Source: JAANXG01 sp034520625
GTDB lineage: Bacteria; Pseudomonadota; Gammaproteobacteria; Arenicellales; JAANXG01
Direction of reading: 5' to 3'
Length of the DNA: 64,000 nt
Assembly (NCBI GenBank): GCA_034520625.1
Contig: JAXHNI010000013.1
Location: 124,001 to 188,000, forward strand
In this document: positions 7,985-15,464 of the stretch, in pieces
Layout of the letters: each line of letters opens with the position of its first letter
Numbering within the stretch: the stretch's first letter is position 1
Translations under genes and position numbers: made by a program
Notes under the pieces: model-generated
What the model saw: the letters and a program-made list of their open reading frames with translations, nothing else
What the model was told of the DNA's origin: nothing
Database searches by the model: none

Positions 7985-10105
7985 TTATCTATTCTGCGCG
8001 ATGGATACCGGCCAATCCACGCTCAAGCCTACGAAAACCCGGGAAGGCGTGCTGTCGTTGTCCGAATCCACAAGGTCGTCGAAATTCTGGAACTCCCCGC
8101 GCAGAAACAGGGAAACGCCCGGCCGGTTCTCGCGCGCCTGGACAACCTGCCAGTTCAGCTCAAAGTTGATGAATGCATTATCACTGGATAATGAGTCGTC
8201 CGTGGTGCGGTCCAGGTTCATGCTGTAGTTCAATCGACCTGTCAGCCTCTCAGGGATCAGCACCACGTCAAGGTTCAAGCCCCATAGACGAGCCCGGGTG
8301 ACCTGTCCGTCACTTTCCTCGATACGGTTGTACTGGTATTGCAGACCGACGTTGAGGCGCCGCGCCACGGAGAAGTTCACGCCGACGTTGCTGATCTCGT
8401 TGCGCACGTCCGGCGTGCGTCGGCTCACGTCGTCCTCGAACCCCAGGGTGTGACCCACATACCAGGTCCAGCGGGGATGGTAAAAGCTCGCACCGATCCG
8501 GGCGCTGTGTGTTCGCCTGTCAATCTCGAAGCCGCGAAAATCCTCCGGCAGCCGCGTTTGTTCCTGGCGCCCGTACTGCAAACCGCCATTGAGCGAGGGC
8601 CGGCCGTACCAGGGCGTGACCAGGTTGCCCTCTTCATCGTAATCCGGCTGCGGGGAAAACGACGCATTGATCTGGTACAGATCCGTCTCCAGCCTCGGTA
8701 GATCCGGTACATTATCAACGTTGTCGTGCTCGGCGGCGGCGGACATTGTCAGGTTGAGACCACCCCACCGGAAGTCTCCGTAAAGCCGGCGCAGATCCTT
8801 GTCCGATGGAAGGAAGCTATTGGCGATGCTCCTGAAAAACAGGCCCGTCTGCTGATACTCGGCACCGATGGTCAGGTCGGCCGGGGAGTCGCCCAGCATC
8901 GTCCCCTGCATTGGAGCAATCTCCGCGACAAGCATCCTGGCATCATCGTCTACTTTGTCGATGTCCCCGTTAATGCCGTCAAAGTCGTAGTCCGTTTTGG
9001 CATACTCCCCCCGGATTCGAACCTTGTCATCCAGCAGGCGGGACTCCGCCGAAACGCTCGCGGCATCCCCTTCGGCAAGCACATCACGGCCCGCCAGGGA
9101 CGTTCCGGTGTCGTCGTTGCCTTTCCCGGACAGGGCGGCCACCGAGACCGTCAACGCGCGGTCATCGTCAAACGGGCTGAGCGACGCCACACCGCCCATC
9201 ACCCGCGAGTCGACCTCCTCGACGCCGAAGATATCCCGACGCCCGATCATGGGCTGGGTGCGCATGGCGAAGGCAGTGCCCGTAGCGCGGCCGCCGGCCA
9301 GGGAACGGGTTGCTGATACGCCCCGGCGATAGAAGTCCTCCATGATCAGACTGTCGTACTCGATGGCGTGATTGCCGAGATTGAGCTCGGAGACCGAATC
9401 CCTGCGGGTTATCCGATACTCGCCGATATCAACGTCGTCGCCCGTACGGGGGTCGTCGATGGTGTTTCGCAGATCGACGCCCAGGCTGCTGTAAAGCACC
9501 GAAGCCTCGCCTTCCACCTCCCAGTCGTTCTTCGCCAACCGTCCTCTTAGCCTGGCACTGCCGTCGCCTTGAAAGTCATCATCGTCTTCCCGGGACCGGC
9601 TGGCAGTCGCGGCGCCATCCACGTCGGCATCATCCGTATCGCCCGGTTCCGGCAGCTTGGCCCTCGCGCCCGTGTCCTGCTCCACCCGGTAGCCCAGGTC
9701 GACAGTCGTCTGGACGTCCAGGGACTTCTCGGCGAAGCCGCTGGGACTCCCCGTCTGGATGGTCCAGTTTCCGCGCTCGACGATCTGGCCGTCCGGGGAA
9801 TACTCGACCAGCCGCACGCGATGAGCGCCGGGCTGCAGCGGCTGGGGCGGAGTGACAACGATCACGAAGCCATCCGCAGATTCCTGCAGTCGGACCACTT
9901 CACTGACATCGATGTCATTGATTTCGAGCGCCAGCCATTGCAACGTCTCGACGGTGACCTCGGACGGAAGCTGGATGCGGATATCCGAGGTCGGCTGGCG
10001 CACCTCCTCTCCGGACCGCGCGAGAGTAGGTTGCCACTGAGCCTGAGTGGTGGCTGTAACAAGTGTTAGCCCCGCCGCGATAATGCTACCAGCCAGCATT
10101 CTCAT
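7985..10105 (-). CDS. Outer-membrane beta-barrel protein heading the ECF operon
   Basis: A 706-aa protein with a signal peptide (MRMLAGSIIAAGLTLVTATTQA). About 110 residues of beta-sandwich-like sequence follow (PLQPGAHRVRLVEYSPDG). A long C-terminal region shows alternating hydrophobic/polar strands ending in arginine- and aspartate-rich turns, for example RLNVGLQYQYNR and GRLNYSMNLDRTTDD, ending VFVGLSVDWPVSIAQ. This is the pattern of a large outer-membrane barrel with roughly 18-24 strands. ATG 10105 is chosen over the GTG three bases before because GGGAGGAG is better spaced. The ECF-type promoter element lies about 190 bases upstream. The cargo or ligand cannot be read from the sequence. 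Confidence 0.7.
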   Translation of the reverse strand: MRMLAGSIIAAGLTLVTATTQAQWQPTLARSGEEVRQPTSDIRIQLPSEVTVETLQWLALEINDIDVSEVVRLQESADGFVIVVTPPQPLQPGAHRVRLVEYSPDGQIVERGNWTIQTGSPSGFAEKSLDVQTTVDLGYRVEQDTGARAKLPEPGDTDDADVDGAATASRSREDDDDFQGDGSARLRGRLAKNDWEVEGEASVLYSSLGVDLRNTIDDPRTGDDVDIGEYRITRRDSVSELNLGNHAIEYDSLIMEDFYRRGVSATRSLAGGRATGTAFAMRTQPMIGRRDIFGVEEVDSRVMGGVASLSPFDDDRALTVSVAALSGKGNDDTGTSLAGRDVLAEGDAASVSAESRLLDDKVRIRGEYAKTDYDFDGINGDIDKVDDDARMLVAEIAPMQGTMLGDSPADLTIGAEYQQTGLFFRSIANSFLPSDKDLRRLYGDFRWGGLNLTMSAAAEHDNVDNVPDLPRLETDLYQINASFSPQPDYDEEGNLVTPWYGRPSLNGGLQYGRQEQTRLPEDFRGFEIDRRTHSARIGASFYHPRWTWYVGHTLGFEDDVSRRTPDVRNEISNVGVNFSVARRLNVGLQYQYNRIEESDGQVTRARLWGLNLDVVLIPERLTGRLNYSMNLDRTTDDSLSSDNAFINFELNWQVVQARENRPGVSLFLRGEFQNFDDLVDSDNDSTPSRVFVGLSVDWPVSIAQNR

Positions 10106-10296
10106 CACGTCTCCTCCCGCGGTTTATGCTTTCGTTTTGCTTATTTTTTACTTTGGATGTCGTTTCAATCCTCTTGGTCCTGGAATCGTCCGCCCGGAGC
10201 CCGGTGCAGCCGGGTCGTGTCCCGGGAAATGCTACGACTCGACCGACAGGTGCTTGGGCAGCGATTCCACGACCCGCACAATTCTTTATGTGTTGT

Positions 10297-10327
10297 GGGT
10301 CGCAGCCAGCGCCGCAGCGGTTCAAAA
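10297..10327 (-). promoter_or_regulatory. ECF-type promoter element upstream of the barrel-sigma-antisigma operon
   Basis: Reading on the minus strand: TTTTGAACC, 16 bases, CGACCCA. It is the same arrangement (TTGAACC-N16-CGAC) as at 14635-14666, 17788-17820, 23187-23220, 25130-25162 (with TTTGAACC) and 25909-25941. Proposed -35 and -10 elements for the ECF sigma encoded further down in this operon. Spacing is exactly 16 in all six sites. Assignment to this sigma is inference. Confidence 0.65.
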
Positions 10328-10793
10328 CAAATTCAGGAATCCTCTCGGCCCGTCTTGCGGGCACCCGATGCCAGCGTAGCTTTCATCACCGGGATGACCG
10401 CCGCCGCTGGGCCCGCAGATTTTCTCGATCAACTGTTCGCAGCTCCGGTGAGCGACTGCCGCATCCATGTTCGCGGTGACCGGGCGCTAGGGCCTATGTA
10501 CCTGGTGGTTTTGCGTCGTTCCGCTGGCACGGCCGAGGGCCCAATGATCCCGGCCTCCAGCACCGCGGAAGCCAGGTCAACCCGCCGTCAGCTCGTCGCC
10601 TTGATGCGGGCCCGCCGTCTTTGGCTCAACCGTACGGCCTCCCGGACGTTATATAGTTACGTTTTTATATGGGCTCAGAATTTGCCCCCGTATCATCAAT
10701 GGAAGTAGGTTTCGGTATTCTTGACGCGCGCCGAGCCTGGGAACGGCTATCGAGCGCGTACGTTTAGGTGGCGGGGGCCGCAAGGTGGGATGA
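10328..10793. other. Intergenic stretch between divergent secreted-protein units
   Basis: No supported gene. Reading frames here have no recognisable domain and no ribosome site. It separates the minus-strand ECF operon from the plus-strand subtilase and should hold the subtilase promoter. A weakly AT-richer patch near 10645-10680 (ttatatagttacgtttttatat) is a plausible location. The TTGAACC-N16-CGAC element is not seen on the plus strand here. Confidence 0.4.
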
Positions 10794-12413
10794 ATGGCGC
10801 GTTGCTGGATGACTAAATTCACATGCTTGGCTGCGCTTCCGGCCTGGTGGGTGGTCGCGGCGGCGCCGGCGCTCGGCCAACAAACCTCGCTGCAGCCCGC
10901 TCAGGAGCTCCCGGGCCGGATTCAGGACTCGCAGCTGCAAGAGCCGGGCGAGGAGGAGGATTCACAACAGGGTCCGCCGGTGATGACCCACGCTATCCCG
11001 TCCCAACCGGACGATCCCCTGAAACCGGACGAGCCGGAATCCACCACTACCCGCGATGAAGGCGGCGCAAGCAAAACGGCTCCCGTGGATTCGGGACAAC
11101 ATGAAGGCAGCCCCGGTGAAGACTCCAGCACCGAAACGCGCGGCAACAGCGCCAGCGGCTCAACTCGGGAAGTCCAACCCGGTTTTGGAACGCAAACGTC
11201 CAAACCGAGACCCGAGCCCGGCGCCGCAGACTACGCCCGGTTCGGGCGCGGCAGCTTGCTGGACCGGCCGCCCGCCCGCTTTGCACCGTTGGCCGAGAGC
11301 GAACCGCAGACTCCACGCCCAGCTGTCGCTGCCGACGCGGATCACGAGCCCTGTGAGGTGCTGGTCGTATCGAAGACCATGGACGACGCACAGGCAGCCC
11401 GGCAGGATTTGTCGACGCTGTCCATCGAAATCAGACGCCGTTACGCCCTGCCCGAGCTCGGTATCGTATTGTCGGTGTTCTGCGCACCCGGGGCCGCGGA
11501 AATGGAGCAGCCGCTGGGAAGGATTGGCCGGCAGTTTCCGTCCCTCACCATTGCGCCCAATCATCGCTACACTCTGGTTTCGGAGCCGCAGTACTACGCC
11601 GCGGCCATGGGCTGGCGTAACGAGCTTCGCAGTTGCGGCACCGACCGGCGCATCGGGCTCGTGGATACCGGTATCGATGTCCGGCACGAGGCGTTCACCA
11701 ACGCGCGGTTGAAGGAGCGGAAGCTGCTACCCCCGGGGACGCGGGAAGCCGACCACGAGCACGGCACCGCCACGGCATCCGTGCTCGCGGGGACGCAAGG
11801 CCGGTCGCCCGGCCTGGTCAACACGGCGAACCTGGTGGCGGCAAACGTATTTCGCCGGCGTTCGAGCGGCGACATCGATACCACCGCCGAGCTGCTCGCG
11901 CGGGCCGTCAACTGGCTGCTCGAAGAGGGGGTGGAGATCATCAACATGAGTCTGGCCGGTCCCGCCAACCGCGTGCTGGAGCGCGCGATCGAGGCCGCAT
12001 CATCTTCGGAGGTCGTAATTGTGGCCGCCGCCGGCAACGGCGACCGCAACCCCGTGTTTCCGGCCGCCTACCCGGGTGTTGTCGCGGTAACCGCGGTGGA
12101 CGCCCACCGGCGGATCTACGCGCAGGCCAACCGCGGCGACTACATCGATTTCGCCGCCCCCGGTGTGGATCTTTTCCTGGCCGCGCCGGGAAACCGGAGC
12201 AAGTACTACACCGGCACCTCGTTCGCCGCCCCCTTCGTGACAGCCGCACTGGCGGTCACGAAGTCACGGTATCCCGGGGCCGGGTCCGCAGAGCTCGTCG
12301 AGCGACTGACGGCCGCGGCAACGGATCTCGGCGAGCCGGGCCGGGACGCCACATTCGGCTGGGGCCTCGTACAAGCCCCGGCCGATTGCGCCAATCTCGC
12401 CACGCGCGATTGA
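10794..12413 (+). CDS. Secreted subtilisin-family serine protease (S8)
   Basis: A 539-aa endopeptidase. A signal peptide (CLAALPAWWVVAAAPALG) is followed by a low-complexity Pro/Glu/Ser/Thr linker to about residue 170 and a pro-domain-like alpha/beta segment around 187-265. The catalytic domain has Asp291 in VDTGID, His323 in HEHGTATASVLAG, oxyanion Asn415 in AAAGNGD and Ser476 in TGTSFAAP. All catalytic residues are present, so it should be active, probably in the periplasm or outside the cell. It is convergent with the CARDB-like gene; a weak shared hairpin lies between them. It lies next to the ECF operon but has no visible copy of the ECF element. The Kunitz-type inhibitor encoded at 22098-23114 is a possible partner in the wider system (inference). 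Confidence 0.9.
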   Translation: MARCWMTKFTCLAALPAWWVVAAAPALGQQTSLQPAQELPGRIQDSQLQEPGEEEDSQQGPPVMTHAIPSQPDDPLKPDEPESTTTRDEGGASKTAPVDSGQHEGSPGEDSSTETRGNSASGSTREVQPGFGTQTSKPRPEPGAADYARFGRGSLLDRPPARFAPLAESEPQTPRPAVAADADHEPCEVLVVSKTMDDAQAARQDLSTLSIEIRRRYALPELGIVLSVFCAPGAAEMEQPLGRIGRQFPSLTIAPNHRYTLVSEPQYYAAAMGWRNELRSCGTDRRIGLVDTGIDVRHEAFTNARLKERKLLPPGTREADHEHGTATASVLAGTQGRSPGLVNTANLVAANVFRRRSSGDIDTTAELLARAVNWLLEEGVEIINMSLAGPANRVLERAIEAASSSEVVIVAAAGNGDRNPVFPAAYPGVVAVTAVDAHRRIYAQANRGDYIDFAAPGVDLFLAAPGNRSKYYTGTSFAAPFVTAALAVTKSRYPGAGSAELVERLTAAATDLGEPGRDATFGWGLVQAPADCANLATRD

Positions 12414-12443
12414 ACCTGTCACCTTCGCCGGCCGGCGGATCCC

Positions 12444-12471
12444 GGGGAAGGAGCCTTTACCACTCTTCCCC
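12444..12471. terminator. Possible bidirectional hairpin between convergent genes
   Basis: GGGGAAG and CTTCCCC form a 7-bp stem around a 14-base loop, between the stops of the subtilase (12413) and the CARDB-like gene (12508). No long T tract follows on either side, so termination strength is doubtful. Confidence 0.3.
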
Positions 12472-12507
12472 TCGCCACGGCTCGGCGCACCCGGGCACGG
12501 GGCTGCA

Positions 12508-14589
12508 TCACTCCGGCTCGTAGGTGACCTGGAGCTCCAACCCGCCGACCTCGGTGACACAACGATCATTGCCGCGGCTCAACGCTTCTTCGTACCCCTT
12601 CCCGAGGAAGGCGAAACCGTAGTTGGCCCTGTCGCCGCTCACCCACTCACGGACCCAATCGGTGATATAGACCGCCTTTCCAGGCCCACCCAAGACGTCC
12701 CGCAGGCTTTTTATGCCGGCGCTGGCGATGGTTCCGTGCGCGTCGACCTGGTGCTTACCGGCGAGCCATTCGGCTTGACGCAGGGTGATGCGGTCCGCCG
12801 CCGTGGTGTCGCAGCGGTTGCGTCGATCGAATCCGGGATCACCGGTCTCGAAGCTCAGGACGGCCGTGCGCACCGTCCACCCGGGCGGGGGCTGCATGGC
12901 TTCCGTGTTGAACTGGACGAGGGACACGTATGACTCGCTGCCGCCGCTGCGGCACCGGGGCCGGCTACCCGTGTACACCTTGAAATGACCGACCGGAAGC
13001 TCAAGTCCCGACCAGTAACTACTGGGAGCGAGTCCCCTGCGGTCCACACCACAGGCTATACCCTCGAACGAGTAATGCTTTTGGACCAGCTCAGCGCCCG
13101 TCTTTTCGGGTTTCAGCGTGGAAATGGGCGAGTCCGAGCCGGGGTTGATGACAGTAATCGAAGAAACACGAAACACATGGTTCTCGATATCTGCATCCTT
13201 GAAGACCCGCTCGTCCAGAGTATCGCCCGGGGCATCCACCTCACCCAGGAAAATCGTCACCGGGATCTCCACGGCACGCGGCGCGTCGCCCGAACCGTCG
13301 GGCTCCAGGCGTTCTATATAGGTGTCCGGCAAAGCCTCGCGCCGGAAGTCAATGAACATCCGGGTGCGCTTCGTCTCGCCCGGATCGATTTCGATACCGG
13401 ACTCGCCGCCACCCAGGCTTCCAAATCCGGCGATCACCCCGATGCGTGCCTGCTCCTCGCCGTCGAACATGTAGTACGGGTGAAACCGCTCCGGCTCACT
13501 TCCGTTGTTTCGGACCTTGACGTCGATCTGAAACGGCTGTCCAAACAATGCGTCCGGATAGGGCACCACATCGTGCAACACCAACGGCGAAATTTGCCGC
13601 AATTCCAGATCGCGAACAACCGGCGGCGGCAGGCTGTCATCGTCGTCGCCAAGCGGCTGCGCACCTTCGGGCAGCGCACGCGGCTCGTCGACTGCCGGGA
13701 TCCCTTGGAGCTCCGGATCCGTGATCTCATCGCGCTTCCCGAGATCCGCAACTCGCGAGCCGAACAGGTCACTGAGCTCCGAGTCTCCGCCCAGCGCCAC
13801 CACCTCCCGGGCGCAGGCCACATTGTTGCCCTCGTCGGTCTCCTGGATTTGCTGGCGCGAGTCCACCTGCACACACCACCAGTGATTGCCTTCGGCCGTC
13901 CCCGCCGGCAGCACCACCTCCGCCATGACCTCCCGGGACCGCCCCGGACCCGGCACCCCGGCAATGCGCACCGGCCGACCGCGCTGCACCGCCGGCAGCG
14001 ACACCCGGCCGCCCTGCACCGCCGGCAGCCGGTCGCTCAAAAACACCCGCGCCCACAACCGGTTCACCGCCGGGGCATGCGGCCCCCCTCCCGCATCCCG
14101 GTTCGCCACCGTCACCCGCAGGCGCTGGCGCTCACCGGGCCGGCGGGCCGGTTCACCCACCAGCTCCAGGCCCCCCACCAGGTCCACCCGCAGCGGCTCG
14201 GGCTCGGGAATCACCGGCTCCGGCTTCGCCGGCTCCGGCGCCTCGGGCTTATCGGGCTTATCGGGCTTATCGGGTTTGTCCGGCTCCTGCCGCTGCTCTG
14301 GCTCGGGCTGTTGCTGCTGCTGTTGAGGCTCGACCGGCTGACCGAACACCGGCTCATAGTCACAATAGCGCTCATACTGAGCGCGGTACTGCTTTTTCTG
14401 CGAGTTCGACAACTGGCCCCAGTTGGCGCAGAACGCTTCGATCTGCTGCTCGGAAGGCTGCTGGCCCTGGGACAAGCCCTGGGACAAGCCCTGGGACAGG
14501 CCCTGGGTCTGGGACCAGGCCGGCGACACACCAAGACCCACCATCAATGAACCGCCAACCAGCAGCGAAACAGACAACTTGGAACGCAT
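12508..14589 (-). CDS. Secreted modular protein with CARDB-like and DNRLRE-like domains
   Basis: A 693-aa exported protein. Its signal peptide (LSVSLLVGGSLMVGLGVSPAWS) is followed by four short GLSQ-type repeats and a Cys-containing helical module (FCANWGQLSNSQKKQYRAQY). A Gln-rich and PDK-repeat linker runs to about residue 130. Next is a CARDB-like immunoglobulin-type domain (RVTVANRD, QETDEGNNVAC), then further beta domains. The C-terminal domain resembles DNRLRE modules (AVLSFE, YITDWVREWVSGDRANYGF). ATG 14589 is chosen because CGAGGAGGTCGTT precedes it. The leader carries the ECF promoter element. The 5' end and leader have been duplicated at 17546-17820. Likely a surface or extracellular structural or adhesive protein; the exact role is unknown. 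Confidence 0.75.
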   Translation of the reverse strand: MRSKLSVSLLVGGSLMVGLGVSPAWSQTQGLSQGLSQGLSQGQQPSEQQIEAFCANWGQLSNSQKKQYRAQYERYCDYEPVFGQPVEPQQQQQQPEPEQRQEPDKPDKPDKPDKPEAPEPAKPEPVIPEPEPLRVDLVGGLELVGEPARRPGERQRLRVTVANRDAGGGPHAPAVNRLWARVFLSDRLPAVQGGRVSLPAVQRGRPVRIAGVPGPGRSREVMAEVVLPAGTAEGNHWWCVQVDSRQQIQETDEGNNVACAREVVALGGDSELSDLFGSRVADLGKRDEITDPELQGIPAVDEPRALPEGAQPLGDDDDSLPPPVVRDLELRQISPLVLHDVVPYPDALFGQPFQIDVKVRNNGSEPERFHPYYMFDGEEQARIGVIAGFGSLGGGESGIEIDPGETKRTRMFIDFRREALPDTYIERLEPDGSGDAPRAVEIPVTIFLGEVDAPGDTLDERVFKDADIENHVFRVSSITVINPGSDSPISTLKPEKTGAELVQKHYSFEGIACGVDRRGLAPSSYWSGLELPVGHFKVYTGSRPRCRSGGSESYVSLVQFNTEAMQPPPGWTVRTAVLSFETGDPGFDRRNRCDTTAADRITLRQAEWLAGKHQVDAHGTIASAGIKSLRDVLGGPGKAVYITDWVREWVSGDRANYGFAFLGKGYEEALSRGNDRCVTEVGGLELQVTYEPE

Positions 14590-14634
14590 AACGACCTCCT
14601 CGTAGTCACGCACCCAGGGTGCAGCTTTTACTCT

Positions 14635-14666
14635 GGGTCGTTGCGCGGCGCTTAACGGTTCAATTA
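14635..14666 (-). promoter_or_regulatory. ECF-type promoter element of the CARDB-like gene
   Basis: On the minus strand: AATTGAACC, 16 bases, CGACCCAGAG, about 45 bases before the start codon. It is almost identical, including the flanks, to the element at 17788-17820. The ECF sigma (copy 2) gene ends only 35 bases upstream, so this gene has its own promoter behind the sigma gene. Confidence 0.7.
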
Positions 14667-14701
14667 AAGCCGCTTGTTGGCGCTACGGCGCCGCACTTTG
14701 A

Positions 14702-15289
14702 TCACATGTCCTGCGCTTCCACGCCCAGTTCCTGCAAGCGGCGCTTCAGGGTCAACTTCGCGTGATACATCCGGGTTTTCACCGTTCCCGGCGGACAGCC
14801 CAGGATCTCGGCAATCTCCCTATAGGAAAGATCATCGAAAAAGGCCAGATGCACGACCTGTCGCTGCTTATCGGGCAATGACGCAAGGCATTTGTTGATT
14901 GTTTGACGACACTCGGCCTCCACCACGACTCGTTCACCGCTATCGGATGAAGCGCCGGTGTCCTCCCAATCGATATCCGGGCATCGATTCTTGTACCGGC
15001 GGCGCAGAACGTCGACTACCTTGTTGTTGGCAATCCCCAGCAGCCAAGTACTGACGCCGGCGTCACCTTTGAAGGATCCGGCCGTACTCCAGACAACCAG
15101 CATTACTTCGTTGACGATTTCCGCCGCCGACTGTGAATCATCCAGCCGCGAACGCGCGAAAGCGTAGACCCGTCTCCCGTACAATCCGTAAAACGCGGTC
15201 ATTGAGCACTCGTCGCCGTCGGCGATTGCGCTGAGCAACCGACGCGCCGACTGGTCAATCAAAACACTACGCTGCGGATCTGATATCAA
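14702..15289 (-). CDS. ECF sigma factor (copy 2)
   Basis: A 195-aa ECF sigma factor, clearly paralogous to the one at 5679-6251. Shared features are YAFARSRLDDSQSAAEIVNE, TWLLGIANNKVVDVLRRR and the region 4 helix-turn-helix with LSYREIAEILGCPPGTVKTR. The likely start is TTG 15289 with GAGGCAG just upstream; no ATG lies nearby. Unlike copy 1 it has no adjacent anti-sigma gene. The next gene on its strand is the CARDB-like secreted protein with its own ECF element, and the STAND ATPase gene is divergent 175 bases away. Whether both sigma factors read the same element, and whether the ATPase controls this one, cannot be decided from sequence. Confidence 0.85.
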   Translation of the reverse strand: MISDPQRSVLIDQSARRLLSAIADGDECSMTAFYGLYGRRVYAFARSRLDDSQSAAEIVNEVMLVVWSTAGSFKGDAGVSTWLLGIANNKVVDVLRRRYKNRCPDIDWEDTGASSDSGERVVVEAECRQTINKCLASLPDKQRQVVHLAFFDDLSYREIAEILGCPPGTVKTRMYHAKLTLKRRLQELGVEAQDM

Positions 15290-15464
15290 GCTGCCTCGCA
15301 GGGTTGTTGGGATCTTCTGTTAGCGGAAATCCATGCAATCTCGATGCGGGGCCAGAATAAGAGGCGCGCGCGGCGGATGCAGCAATCCGACCGGCCAACC
15401 GGCGGCCAAATCCGGCCAAGGCCGTGATAGAGTCGAAGATCCGCATCCCCGGAGTCCGTCCACA

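Noticed and set aside
10157..10708. Plus-strand frame of 183 codons upstream of the subtilase
   Set aside because: No start context, no domain, and it covers the ECF promoter region; treated as noncoding.
12411..12440. Plus-strand TTGAACC-like block followed by 16 bases and CGGC
   Set aside because: The second block is not CGAC, and no plus-strand gene follows; it lies at the end of the subtilase gene. Treated as chance.
14220..14330. Short tandem repeats near the CARDB-like gene that might suggest a CRISPR array
   Set aside because: They are 9-base codon repeats (PDK) and Gln codons inside a coding region, without spacers.
12985..14550. Long plus-strand reading frame (521 codons) opposite the CARDB-like gene
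   Set aside because: Composition is His/Arg-rich and low-complexity; the opposite strand has a signal peptide, recognised domains and a strong ribosome site.
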